Assembly: GCA_016866975.1 (NCBI GenBank)
Contig: VGKP01000005.1
Coordinates: 1-47,700 of the forward strand
Direction: 5' to 3'
DNA length: 47,700 nt
DNA from: Candidatus Pacearchaeota archaeon
GTDB taxonomy: Archaea; Nanobdellota; Nanobdellia; Pacearchaeales; GW2011-AR1
Part shown: piece after piece, positions 32,713-39,965 of the stretch
Layout of the letters: each line of letters opens with the position of its first letter
Numbering within the stretch: position 1 is the first letter of the stretch
Notes under the pieces: model-generated
Told to the model about the DNA's origin: nothing
What the model saw: only the letters and a program-made list of their open reading frames with translations
The model's database searches: none
Program-made: the position numbers and the translations under genes

Positions 32713-35040
32713 ATGAAAGGATTTATCGTCTATGTAACATATGACCTTCAAGAAGAGAAAACCGTTGTTCAGCTCTTTGGAAGGCTCGAAAACGGCCAGT
32801 CCTTTGCAGCAATCATCCCTCTTCAGCCTTACTTCTTTATTGCAGAGAAAGACCAAAAGCATCTGAGCAAGCTCCTAGAAAAATTTAACATTGAGACAAC
32901 TTCCCTCATGACATTCAAGGGTGAAAAAGTGATTAAAGTATCATCTGAAAACCATATATATTTAAACAAACTTGCAGAAGCAATTCATAAAAGTGAACGC
33001 AATACCTACGAGGCAGATATCAAGCCGCATATGCGTTTCATGATTGACAACGATCTTTTAGGTTCTATATTCATTGAGGGAGAGTATGAGACTGCTGAAA
33101 GAGTCGATCGAGTCTATCGCTATCCTGATATCAAAGCCTCAAACTTTATCCCCAAGCTTAAAGTCATATCTTTAGACACAGAATCAGACAGAAATGGCAA
33201 CTTATTCTGCATAGGGATGTCAGGAGAGAACTACGAAAAAACATTTATGATCACAGAAAAGAACATGAAAAATGTGGTTGCATGTAAGGATGAGGAAGAA
33301 TGCCTTCTGAAATTCAAGGAAGAGTTGATCAAGATTGATCCTGATATTCTCACCGGCTGGAACATGATTGCCTTCGACCTTGAATATCTCAAAAACCTGA
33401 TGAAGAAACATAAAATCCAGTTTGACATTGGAAGAACAAACGAGCAAGTGCGGCTGCGCATCGAGTCGGGTTTCTTCAGATCTTCCAGCGCAGACATTTC
33501 AGGCAGGCAAGTTTTGGATGCTATGAATATGATTAAAGATCCGTTCATCAAAGAAGCGCCATCCATCAAGCGCGCAGAATTCGATTCCTTTGCTCTCGAA
33601 GATGTTGCTCAGGCCCTTTTAGGAAAGGGTAAACTCATCAAAGGAAAGGACAGACATGCAGAAATAGAAAAAATCTTTATTTCTGACCAGCAAAAACTTG
33701 TTGATTATAATATACTTGACTGCAAGCTGGCATATGAGATTTTAACGACAACACAGATGCTCAATCTTGCCATCGAGCGTTCACAACTCACAGGACTTCC
33801 TCTAGATCGTCTCGGAGCATCAGTAGCAGCATTTGATTCTCTTTATCTAAGAGAATCAAGAAAAAGGGGTCTTGTATCTCCTACTACAAGATTCAGCCAA
33901 AAAGAGAAAGGAATTATTGGCGGCTATGTCAAATCCTCTAGTCCAGGAATATATCACAATGTCGTTGTCTTGGACTTCAAATCGCTTTATCCCAGCATAG
34001 TAAGGACATTCAACATAGATCCCGCATCTTTCCTTGAGAAACGTGAGAAAAACTGTATAGAATCTCCAAATAAGGCCTACTTCAAGAATACTGATGGGAT
34101 ACTTCCATCAATAATAGAAAAACTTCACAATGCCAGAGAAAAAGCAAAGAAAGACCAAAGAGAGCTTGCAAATTATGCTATCAAGATAATAATGAATTCT
34201 TTTTTCGGCGTCCTAGCAAACCAGAATTGCAGGTATTACAACTACGATATGGCCAATTCAATAACTCATTTCGGCCAGATGATTATCAAGTTGACTGCGG
34301 AGCAGATTGAGAAGAAAGGATATAAGGTAATCTACAGCGATACAGACTCTGTATTTGTAGAGACAAAATCTGATAAGATAGAAGCTCAATCTCTTGGAAA
34401 AGAGATTCAATCTTTCATAAACACATTCTACAAATCATATATAAAACAAAACTATCGGAGAGAATCTTTCCTAGAATTGCAGTTTGAGAAATTATATCTT
34501 TCTATGATGCTCCCTGCTGTCAGAACAAGCAAAGAAGGCGAAGAAAAAGGGGCAAAAAAAAGATATGCTGGCTTAATTGAGAAGAAAGGGAATGAAGAGC
34601 TTGAACTTACAGGACTTGAGGCAATAAGAGGTGATTGGACTGAAGCCGCACAGGATTTCCAGAAAGAGCTTCTTCTTAAGGTATTCCACAAAGAGTCTCC
34701 AGAAGAATTTATCAAGACAACTATAAAAAAGATAAAAGAAGGGAAGATGAACAGCAAATTAGTCTATAGAAAATCAATCAGAAAGGAATTAGACGAGTAC
34801 ACTAAGACCACCCCTCCCCATGTGAAGGCTGCCAGGCAATTAGACAAACTTGATGGCAATCTCATAGAATATGTAATCACGACTGCCGGTCCAGAACCCA
34901 TTCAAAAATTAAGGCATTCTTTAGATTATGATCATTATATTGATAAGCAGATAGCCCCTATTGCCAATCAAGTCCTCTCACTTTTTGGTAGCTCATTCGA
35001 AGACATCCAAAAAGGCAGTAAGCAGAAGAAATTATTCTAA
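32713..35040 (+). CDS. polB: Family B DNA polymerase
   Basis: A 775-residue replicative polymerase with proofreading. The N-terminal part precedes the exonuclease domain with ExoI SLDTESDR (Asp155/Glu157) and ExoII ILTGWNMIAFDLEYL. The polymerase domain has motif A LDFKSLYPSI (Asp421), motif B KIIMNSFFGVLAN and motif C YSDTDSVF (Asp543/Asp545), so both activities should be intact. The C-terminus KQKKLF is a PIP box for PCNA, as in FEN1. Length matches archaeal PolB. No intein is present. CTTATAAAC lies 27 bases upstream. Confidence 0.98.
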   Translation: MKGFIVYVTYDLQEEKTVVQLFGRLENGQSFAAIIPLQPYFFIAEKDQKHLSKLLEKFNIETTSLMTFKGEKVIKVSSENHIYLNKLAEAIHKSERNTYEADIKPHMRFMIDNDLLGSIFIEGEYETAERVDRVYRYPDIKASNFIPKLKVISLDTESDRNGNLFCIGMSGENYEKTFMITEKNMKNVVACKDEEECLLKFKEELIKIDPDILTGWNMIAFDLEYLKNLMKKHKIQFDIGRTNEQVRLRIESGFFRSSSADISGRQVLDAMNMIKDPFIKEAPSIKRAEFDSFALEDVAQALLGKGKLIKGKDRHAEIEKIFISDQQKLVDYNILDCKLAYEILTTTQMLNLAIERSQLTGLPLDRLGASVAAFDSLYLRESRKRGLVSPTTRFSQKEKGIIGGYVKSSSPGIYHNVVVLDFKSLYPSIVRTFNIDPASFLEKREKNCIESPNKAYFKNTDGILPSIIEKLHNAREKAKKDQRELANYAIKIIMNSFFGVLANQNCRYYNYDMANSITHFGQMIIKLTAEQIEKKGYKVIYSDTDSVFVETKSDKIEAQSLGKEIQSFINTFYKSYIKQNYRRESFLELQFEKLYLSMMLPAVRTSKEGEEKGAKKRYAGLIEKKGNEELELTGLEAIRGDWTEAAQDFQKELLLKVFHKESPEEFIKTTIKKIKEGKMNSKLVYRKSIRKELDEYTKTTPPHVKAARQLDKLDGNLIEYVITTAGPEPIQKLRHSLDYDHYIDKQIAPIANQVLSLFGSSFEDIQKGSKQKKLF

Positions 35041-35134
35041 TTTCTGACCAAGATAAGTCTCAAGGCACTTTAAAGGAACTGTCGAACAAGTTTCTCTTTT
35101 AACTTCGAGCTACGAACTAAGAGTCTCGAGTAAG

Positions 35135-35207
35135 CTAAACCTCACAAGAATGGGCTCTTTGCGTAATTGCTGGAGTATTGTTTTAGTTGAGCGAGGCCTA
35201 TTTTTTA
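35135..35207 (+). ncRNA. Structured 3' element, copy 1 (47-base block)
   Basis: Block 35161-35207 matches 37033-37079 in 45 of 47 positions and ends GAGCGAGGCCTATTTTTTA, a T-run suited to archaeal termination. GTTTTAG (35180-35186) can pair with CTAAAC (35135-35140) outside the block, leaving one T bulged. In copy 2 that pair is changed from C-G to G-C at both positions. It lies downstream of polB on the plus strand and next to the 3' end of a minus gene. It may be a terminator RNA of polB or a small RNA. Confidence 0.6.
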
Positions 35208-35222
35208 AGATACCATTTGGAT

Positions 35223-35999
35223 TTATTTTCTTGCCTCTATGACATATCCTTGTTTTTCTAGTTCGGGTCTTAATATTGTAGCATAAATTAAAGGTTTATG
35301 ATTCCAATCTTCTTTCTTTGAGTAAGCACTACCTATAAACTGCCTTTCATTTTTATTCCACCAATTATCGAGACTAAGATGATTTTCTGGAACAAGAGCT
35401 ACAATAGGAAAATAGTGATCATCGTCGTTATATTTTGAACTCCAGAAGTCGTGCATAAAATTATTAGGTTCTCTAAAAAAATCTTTTAAAACAGATTTTA
35501 ATATTCCTTCATATGACCTAGAAAGAGAACTTGTTGAAAGATTAACCATTCTTCCTAAAACGGTTTGATTAAGTGCTCTAATTTTTCCAAATGGTCTAAG
35601 ATCTTGCAATTCTCTAAATATTATCCCTTCTTCACCTAAAACCATTTGCATTTGACCACGTGGATGTGGTGCGAAAATGTCATGTGGAATTTGAATTTGC
35701 CCATTAGGAATACTTCCTTCGTAAGGAACAATAGCCAGTTCCAATATGTTGTTTCCTCCATGTTCATATCTATAAGACTGATTTCTTATTGCAAACCATT
35801 TTTGTTCTAAGTTATACTCTTCAATCTCTTCTTTTGTTCTTGGAAAAGTTTTCCTCCAGACTTCTTTAACAGGTAGTCTTAAAGGATTTTGTTGTATAGC
35901 TTCATCTATATAATCAGAGCTAACTCTTGCTATTTTTGTAGCTATATCTGCTCCTTTCAATTCTTCTTCTACTATTTTTTTCAATGTTGGACTTATCAT
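35223..35999 (-). CDS. Hypothetical protein paired with TrmB-type regulator
   Basis: A 258-residue soluble protein, starting MISPTLKKIVEEELKGAD. No motif is recognised; FAPHPRGQMQMVLGEEG, DFWSSKYNDDDHYFPIVALV and NWWNKNERQFIGSAYSKKED are conserved-looking stretches. The frame continues to 36185, but that upstream part would be antisense to the regulator's start and beyond the shared TATA box at 36080, so it is probably not translated. AGGA just before the ATG at 35999 may be an SD. TTG codons at about 36026 and 36029 are alternatives. Divergent with, and probably controlled by, the TrmB protein. Confidence 0.6.
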   Translation of the reverse strand: MISPTLKKIVEEELKGADIATKIARVSSDYIDEAIQQNPLRLPVKEVWRKTFPRTKEEIEEYNLEQKWFAIRNQSYRYEHGGNNILELAIVPYEGSIPNGQIQIPHDIFAPHPRGQMQMVLGEEGIIFRELQDLRPFGKIRALNQTVLGRMVNLSTSSLSRSYEGILKSVLKDFFREPNNFMHDFWSSKYNDDDHYFPIVALVPENHLSLDNWWNKNERQFIGSAYSKKEDWNHKPLIYATILRPELEKQGYVIEARK

Positions 36000-36058
36000 T
36001 TTTCCTTCTCGTGCTTTTTTGCACAACAAAGTGATAACAGGTCTTATCTTATATTTTA

Positions 36059-36102
36059 TTTCTCCTGAAAAGGAGAAACATTTAAATAGACTAGAAAGTC
36101 TA
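36059..36102. promoter_or_regulatory. TATA box flanked by two inverted repeats (TrmB operator)
   Basis: TTTCTCCT-GAAA-AGGAGAAA (36059-36078) and TAGACT-AGAA-AGTCTA (36087-36102) are two perfect inverted repeats either side of the symmetric TATA box ATTTAAAT. The second covers about -23 to -8 before the TrmB start. The arrangement resembles operators of autoregulated divergent promoters. Confidence 0.6.
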
Positions 36103-36109
36103 AAGAGCC

Positions 36110-36847
36110 ATGCAAGAAGAATTAATAAGGCTGGGACTATCAAAAAATGAAGCAATAATATACTTATTTCTACTAAAAAATCCAAATATTACAACAGGCC
36201 TTATAATTAAAGAAACAGGAATATCGAATTCAAGAGTATATGAATCTCTAAATTCTTTAATTTTGAAAGGATTAGTCAACTATACTGTTCAAAAAGAGGG
36301 AAAATATTTTAATGCTTCTCCACCAGAAAAGTTCCTTGAAAAAGAGGAAGAGAGAATAAAACAAATAGAAATCCTTGTACCAGAACTTAAGAAGATTAAA
36401 GAAGAAAAGAAGTTTAGAACAAACACTGCCATTTATGAAGGATTTGAAGGATTTAAGACAGCATTTCAAAAGATAATAGATGACTGTCCTAAAGAAGATA
36501 CAATTTATATATTAGGTTTTTCAGAACAGCAATATGCAAAAGAGTCTCTTAGAACATTTTTAACAAATATGAATCTAAGAAGCCAACAAAAAAGACAAAG
36601 GCTGAAAATTCTGTTAGATAGTTCTACTAAAGAGATACTTGGCAAAGATAGAGAAAAAGAAAAGAATACGGAAGTTAGATACATGCCTAAAGGATACATA
36701 AATCCTAGTGCAATTGATATTTTTCAAGATTGTGTATATATATTTCTTTGGGAAGAAAAACCATTTGTATTTATGATAAAGAATGAACGAATTGCAGAAA
36801 GTTTTAAGCAATATTTTAATTTCTTATGGAAACTCGCAAAACCCTAG
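36110..36847 (+). CDS. TrmB-family transcriptional regulator
   Basis: A 245-residue TrmB-type regulator with winged helix (GLSKNEAIIYLFLLKNPN, TGISNSRVYESLNSLILKGL), a coiled linker (EKEEERIKQIEILVPELKK) and the PLD-like effector domain (AIYEGFEGFKTAFQKIIDD). It has the same plan and length as the regulator at 3705. The shared divergent promoter contains two inverted repeats. It lies between two near-identical 47-base blocks, which suggests the regulator and partner arrived or moved as a unit. Ligand unknown. Confidence 0.88.
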   Translation: MQEELIRLGLSKNEAIIYLFLLKNPNITTGLIIKETGISNSRVYESLNSLILKGLVNYTVQKEGKYFNASPPEKFLEKEEERIKQIEILVPELKKIKEEKKFRTNTAIYEGFEGFKTAFQKIIDDCPKEDTIYILGFSEQQYAKESLRTFLTNMNLRSQQKRQRLKILLDSSTKEILGKDREKEKNTEVRYMPKGYINPSAIDIFQDCVYIFLWEEKPFVFMIKNERIAESFKQYFNFLWKLAKP

Positions 36848-36862
36848 AGTTATTGTTATCAA

Positions 36863-36909
36863 CTTCGGCTTAAGCCGAAGCCATCTGTCGCATAGCGACC
36901 CAAGCCCCC
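36863..36909 (+). repeat. Double hairpin plus C-run, copy 1
   Basis: The perfect 18-base palindrome CTTCGGCTTAAGCCGAAG (36863-36880) is followed by GTCGC-ATA-GCGAC (36887-36899) and CCAAGCCCCC. The second hairpin and C-rich run recur at 39566-39594, again after a separate first hairpin and again just 3' of a plus-strand gene. It could be a 3' UTR or termination element. Confidence 0.55.
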
Positions 36910-36937
36910 ATTCAATTCTCGTACTACGCAATTTGCC

Positions 36938-37010
36938 GTTTACTTGTGATTAGGCGAGTTTTCTCAAAAAAACCCCTTGCTGAGCACGAAGCTCCAAGGG
37001 TTAGTAAACT
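36938..37010 (+). ncRNA. Predicted stem-loop RNA downstream of TrmB gene
   Basis: GTTTAC (36938-36943) can pair with GTAAAC (37005-37010), enclosing GTGATTAGGCGAG and a perfect 9-base-pair hairpin AACCCCTTG (36971-36979) / CAAGGGGTT (36995-37003). The GTAAAC strand could alternatively pair with GTTTTAC at 37052-37058 in the adjoining 47-base block, so two exclusive folds are possible. Confidence 0.45.
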
Positions 37011-37032
37011 TGACTCAAAATTTGAGGTTGGG

Positions 37033-37079
37033 CGTAATTGCTGAAGTATTGTTTTACTTGAGCGAGGCCTATTTTTTAT
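37033..37079 (+). repeat. 47-base block, copy 2
   Basis: This block repeats 35161-35207 with two differences (A37045 for G, C37058 for G). C37058 in GTTTTAC pairs with G37005 in GTAAAC, where copy 1 has the reverse pair. It ends in GAGGCCTATTTTTTA at the 3' end of the minus-strand gene 37079-37876, sharing its stop codon region. Confidence 0.85.
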
Positions 37080-37876
37080 TAACTATAAAATCTTGCAGAC
37101 TCAATCACTTTATCAAATTCTTCTGCTTGTTTTGCAAAATCTTCTGCTTTAGTTTCCAATATGAAATGGAGGTATTGCCTTCCATCATATTTACCAGTTA
37201 CATAGATTGCTATCCTCTCAGATGCGGTATAACTCTGTGCAGGGACACTGATAATTCCATCAAATATTAGCCATTTCTTTCCATTAATTGTTTTTATTTG
37301 TTCATTAGTCTTCTGAAAGCTAAATGAGTCTTCTTCTTGATCTGCTTTAGCAATGTCCGCAGTATAGGTATTCATGTTAAAGGTTTTACCTTCGCCTAAA
37401 TCATATAGCGTGACAGTTATCAATGCATTTTGAGCAGGAGACTCAAAAACAACCTGGTAATTAGCTTTGTCTTCAGTTGCTTTCCAATTAGAAGGATAAG
37501 ATAAAGCACTTAACTCCAAATTCTTACTCTCAAAAGTCTTAAATCCAACAGGAGCTGTGTAGTTTACCTCTATATTTGAATTTGATTTAACATTAGATAT
37601 GTAATTTCCTCCAAATATTCCTCCAATAATGCTTAATAAAGCCATTAAAATTAAAATAGCAACCACAAGACCTCCAATTATATATAATACTATAAATAAA
37701 ATCTTTTTGCCTCTTGAATAATTTGGATTTCTTATTGTTCTATGTATACCGAAAGCGATTATGGCTGCTCCAATAATACCGCCCAATCCTGCTAATTGCT
37801 GTCCTATTATAAAAAGAGTTAAATATAAAATCCACCAACCCCACGCTTTCTTTTCAACAGGTTTTATTTTTGCCAT
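37079..37876 (-). CDS. Membrane protein with extracytoplasmic PsbP/DUF1795-like domain
   Basis: A 265-residue protein: two or three TM helices in the first 90 residues (GWWILYLTLFIIGQQLAG, KILFIVLYIIGGLVVAILIL), then a soluble region of 165 residues that begins IEVNYTAPVGFKTFESK. The features LSALSYPSNWKATEDKANYQ, a two-layer alternating strand pattern, and AEEFDKVIESARF at the end resemble PsbP/DUF1795-type domains. That assignment is a fold guess. Located on the outer face of the membrane. The 3' end meets the second 47-base block. Confidence 0.65.
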   Translation of the reverse strand: MAKIKPVEKKAWGWWILYLTLFIIGQQLAGLGGIIGAAIIAFGIHRTIRNPNYSRGKKILFIVLYIIGGLVVAILILMALLSIIGGIFGGNYISNVKSNSNIEVNYTAPVGFKTFESKNLELSALSYPSNWKATEDKANYQVVFESPAQNALITVTLYDLGEGKTFNMNTYTADIAKADQEEDSFSFQKTNEQIKTINGKKWLIFDGIISVPAQSYTASERIAIYVTGKYDGRQYLHFILETKAEDFAKQAEEFDKVIESARFYS

Positions 37877-37909
37877 AGGTCAACTCTTTTTTACATATAT
37901 GTTAATAAA

Positions 37910-38230
37910 TTAGTGTTTATAAATTATTCTGTTCAAGTCATCGCACAATGCTTGTGTCTCCAAAATGTTATAGGGGACGAAGATGCTTGTTGGTGCCCAA
38001 ATCAACTTATACTTTTTTCCGTTCTTTAAATGGATTCGCAAAGCGGCATGTAAAATCGGATTCATATTAATTTTATAAATAGTGCTTATCGGGATTTTTG
38101 TAACTGGCTTTGTTGAAATTAGTATTTCTTTATTTGTTACAACAAGCTTCTGCGGCTTAATAGGTTTAAAGGAAAGAGTCAATTTTGGATTTAGAATAAC
38201 AGTATTAGAATATAATATCTTTCCCATCAA
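37910..38230 (-). CDS. Small PH-like domain protein
   Basis: A 106-residue soluble protein with a strand pattern like bacterial PH domains (KLVVTNKEILISTK, IPISTIYKINMN, LRIHLKNGKKYKLIW) and a C-terminal helix (ETQALCDDLNRIIYK). No TM. PH-like folds often mediate membrane or protein contacts, and the neighbouring membrane protein at 37079 is in the same direction, 33 bases downstream. Assignment is from pattern only. Confidence 0.55.
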   Translation of the reverse strand: MMGKILYSNTVILNPKLTLSFKPIKPQKLVVTNKEILISTKPVTKIPISTIYKINMNPILHAALRIHLKNGKKYKLIWAPTSIFVPYNILETQALCDDLNRIIYKH

Positions 38231-38355
38231 AAAGATTAGATTATATTGTTTTTAATTCTTTCTTTTTCTTTCAACTACTGTTCTACTGTCAGATAAAGCG
38301 CGCCACTATTGGGTGGGAGAAAAACTTCCGATATATTAACACATCTGGAAATTTT

Positions 38356-38456
38356 GGTTAAGCATGATTAAACGCCGAATGGCGTAAGGTTTCCGTTATC
38401 GCTTAACCGAAGCAAGCAATTAAGATTGAAGGTTTTTCTTGCAGGAAAAAAAAGCC
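38356..38456 (+). ncRNA. Structured RNA motif with GAAT-loop hairpin, copy 1
   Basis: Stem GGTTAAGC (38356-38363) / GCTTAACC (38401-38408) encloses ATGATTAA and the hairpin ACGCC-GAAT-GGCGT (38372-38385). After a 22-base linker containing AGATTGAA comes a second hairpin, GGTTTTTC / GGAAAAA...CC (38431-38456). Copy 2 at 39636-39734 has the same order, the same internal hairpin and an outer stem with different but complementary bases. No coding frame. Unknown RNA class. Confidence 0.65.
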
Positions 38457-38492
38457 GTAGGCTAAATTAAGCATTTCTTTTAATCGTTCAGG

Positions 38493-38606
38493 TTGGGCGA
38501 GGTTTTTGGCTAAAATATCCTTGCTTAGAATAACCAAAAACTTAGGTTAAATCTCGGTTCGAACGAAGAGAACATTTCAGGATGAAATGAGAGATTTACC
38601 GCCCAA
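38493..38606 (+). ncRNA. Multi-branched predicted RNA structure
   Basis: TTGGGCG (38493-38499) pairs with CGCCCAA (38600-38606), closing a region with three arms: TTTTTGG-CTAA (38503-38513) with TTAG...CCAAAAA (38525-38540); AAATCTC (38549-38555) with GAGATTT (38591-38597); and the perfect hairpin CATTTCA-GGA-TGAAATG (38573-38589). The nesting is consistent, suggesting one folded RNA. Not matched to RNase P, SRP or a known riboswitch by eye. Confidence 0.5.
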
Positions 38607-38610
38607 TGGA

Positions 38611-38693
38611 GATTAAGCGTCACGTATGTGCCCGAGGTGCGAATTCAGAGCCTCGGGGGTTGTAATTTGTTCGTTAATCTGCTCCGTAACGTG
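38611..38693 (+). ncRNA. Stem-loop with possible pseudoknot
   Basis: CACGT (38621-38625) pairs with ACGTG (38689-38693), enclosing the hairpin CCCGAGG (38631-38637) / CCTCGGG (38651-38657). GATTAA (38611-38616) can pair with TTAATC (38674-38679), which would cross the first stem as a pseudoknot or replace it. Together with the two previous entries, the divergent gap 38231-38814 appears to be mostly structured RNA; no open frame of note is in it. Confidence 0.42.
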
Positions 38694-38814
38694 GTTGCTT
38701 TTTCACTTGCTCAAACTATTCGTTTTCGTGGGGGTCGGCTCTGCTGTTTTTGATGTATCTATAGAGTAGTTAAATATGAATACCTTTAAATACCTATATT
38801 TTTGATGAACCTAT

Positions 38815-39507
38815 ATGGATAAAGATAGAATTCGTGAAAGTAATGAAAGAATAGGTAGATTAAAGCTTAGTGGAGCTCATATTTTGAGTGGAAAAAAAGG
38901 AAGAGAAGCCTATTCTAAACTTAAACCAAAACTATTAGAAAATACTCCTCTAAATTTGCACCATATATTTGATAGACCTATCTATGTCAGCGAGAGCATT
39001 ATGGGTGTTGGAACTACTGCATATAAAGATGGAATCGAAATAGTAGTTATTAATGAAAATTCCGCAAGATTACGTTATGTTAATCCTCCTTGCCCGTTAG
39101 TTAAATGCAAAATTCCAAACAGGCAAGACACTTTTGATAATACTGTGGCACACGAGTTTGGACACATTATTTACCATGAATTATTAAATCCAGAAATCGC
39201 CAAAAAATATGCTGGACACTATGATTGGTTTGGGGACAATACGTTTGTAGAAGCATTTGCATTCTTTTTCGGGGATAGAATTTCAGGTTATATAAATAAT
39301 GTAAGAATAATGTTTCCAGGTTATACTGAAGGAGATTGCCCGCCATGCCATAGAACACACTTAAGACAAATGTATTTTCACCTTCATAGACAGACAAAAT
39401 CTAAATCGATAAAAGATATAGTGATGGGCTTAGAAGATATTTTTGGGCAATTCATGGAAGAAAATAACAGAAAATTCTGGGAAAAGTATAATTCAAACAA
39501 ATCTTGA
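38815..39507 (+). CDS. HExxH metallopeptidase-like protein
   Basis: A 230-residue soluble protein. TVAHEFGHIIYHELL gives an HEFGH zinc site near residue 115, with NTFVEAFAFFFG about 25 residues later supplying a possible third-ligand glutamate (gluzincin-like). A cysteine pair (PPCPLVKC) and GDCPPCHRTH flank it and may form a second metal site. No signal or TM. CTTTAAATAC is 27 bases upstream. It is flanked on both sides by related structured RNA motifs. Substrate unknown. Confidence 0.7.
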   Translation: MDKDRIRESNERIGRLKLSGAHILSGKKGREAYSKLKPKLLENTPLNLHHIFDRPIYVSESIMGVGTTAYKDGIEIVVINENSARLRYVNPPCPLVKCKIPNRQDTFDNTVAHEFGHIIYHELLNPEIAKKYAGHYDWFGDNTFVEAFAFFFGDRISGYINNVRIMFPGYTEGDCPPCHRTHLRQMYFHLHRQTKSKSIKDIVMGLEDIFGQFMEENNRKFWEKYNSNKS

Positions 39508-39542
39508 CTATTTAGAAGTTAGAAATCTTTATTCATAATTCT

Positions 39543-39594
39543 CTTTGCATGAGCAAAGACTCTCTGTCGCTTTAGCGACCCCGAGCCGCCCCCC
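39543..39594 (+). repeat. Double hairpin plus C-run, copy 2
   Basis: CTTTGC-ATGA-GCAAAG (39543-39558), then GTCGC-TTTA-GCGAC (39566-39579), then CCCGAGCCGCCCCCCC. It has the layout of copy 1 at 36863, with a first hairpin of different sequence, and sits 36 bases after a plus-strand stop codon. Confidence 0.55.
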
Positions 39595-39635
39595 CGTTTT
39601 ATTTTTGAGCACATTTATTCTTAGAAAAAGCAATT

Positions 39636-39734
39636 ACGTTTAAACAAGATTAGACGCCGAATGGCGTGGTGTTCGTGGAGTAGGTTTAAACGTAGCGGAG
39701 GAGCAGATTAGAATTATTTTCAGAATGAAAATAA
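39636..39734 (+). ncRNA. Structured RNA motif with GAAT-loop hairpin, copy 2
   Basis: The perfect 10-base-pair stem ACGTTTAAAC (39636-39645) / GTTTAAACGT (39684-39693) encloses AAGATTAG and ACGCC-GAAT-GGCGT (39654-39667). A linker with CAGATTAGAA leads to the hairpin TTATTTTC-AGAAT-GAAAATAA (39714-39734). Order and spacing match copy 1. The remainder of the gap to 39965 contains a GCGCC-TGC-GGCGC hairpin (39848-39860) and no supported gene. Confidence 0.65.
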
Positions 39735-39965
39735 CCCCTATTGTTTTGCATGTGTTACGGGGGCAAATTAACAACTGCGTTTAATCACCCTTAAGCGCAC
39801 CTTTACCAATTTCAAAGGCCCTAAAAACAAGTGATGCCGTGCGCGTCGCGCCTGCGGCGCTCCAGAACAATTGTGGCTATTTTCAATGACTCCGCCAAAG
39901 CAATTTTTGCCATTGAAAAGATAGAGAATGCCAAGATTTATGAAATACCACTCTATAGAAGAAAT

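Noticed and set aside
35999..36185. N-terminal membrane helix of the minus-strand gene before the TrmB gene
   Set aside because: The hydrophobic extension is antisense to the TrmB start and lies upstream of the shared TATA box and operators, so it is probably not translated.
38540..38600. tRNA suggested by GGTTCGAA
   Set aside because: No acceptor, anticodon or T stem of correct length can be formed around it; the segment belongs to another multi-arm structure.
38231..38814. RNase P RNA or SRP RNA
   Set aside because: I could not find the RNase P core (GAGGAAAGUCC-like) or the SRP GGAG/GNAR domain in either strand.
39831..39965. N-terminal extension of the coiled-coil protein
   Set aside because: It begins inside a GC-rich hairpin and a Cys/Arg-rich stretch without a promoter at the right distance; the ATG at 39966 has one. 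Part of the extension reads protein-like, so some doubt remains.
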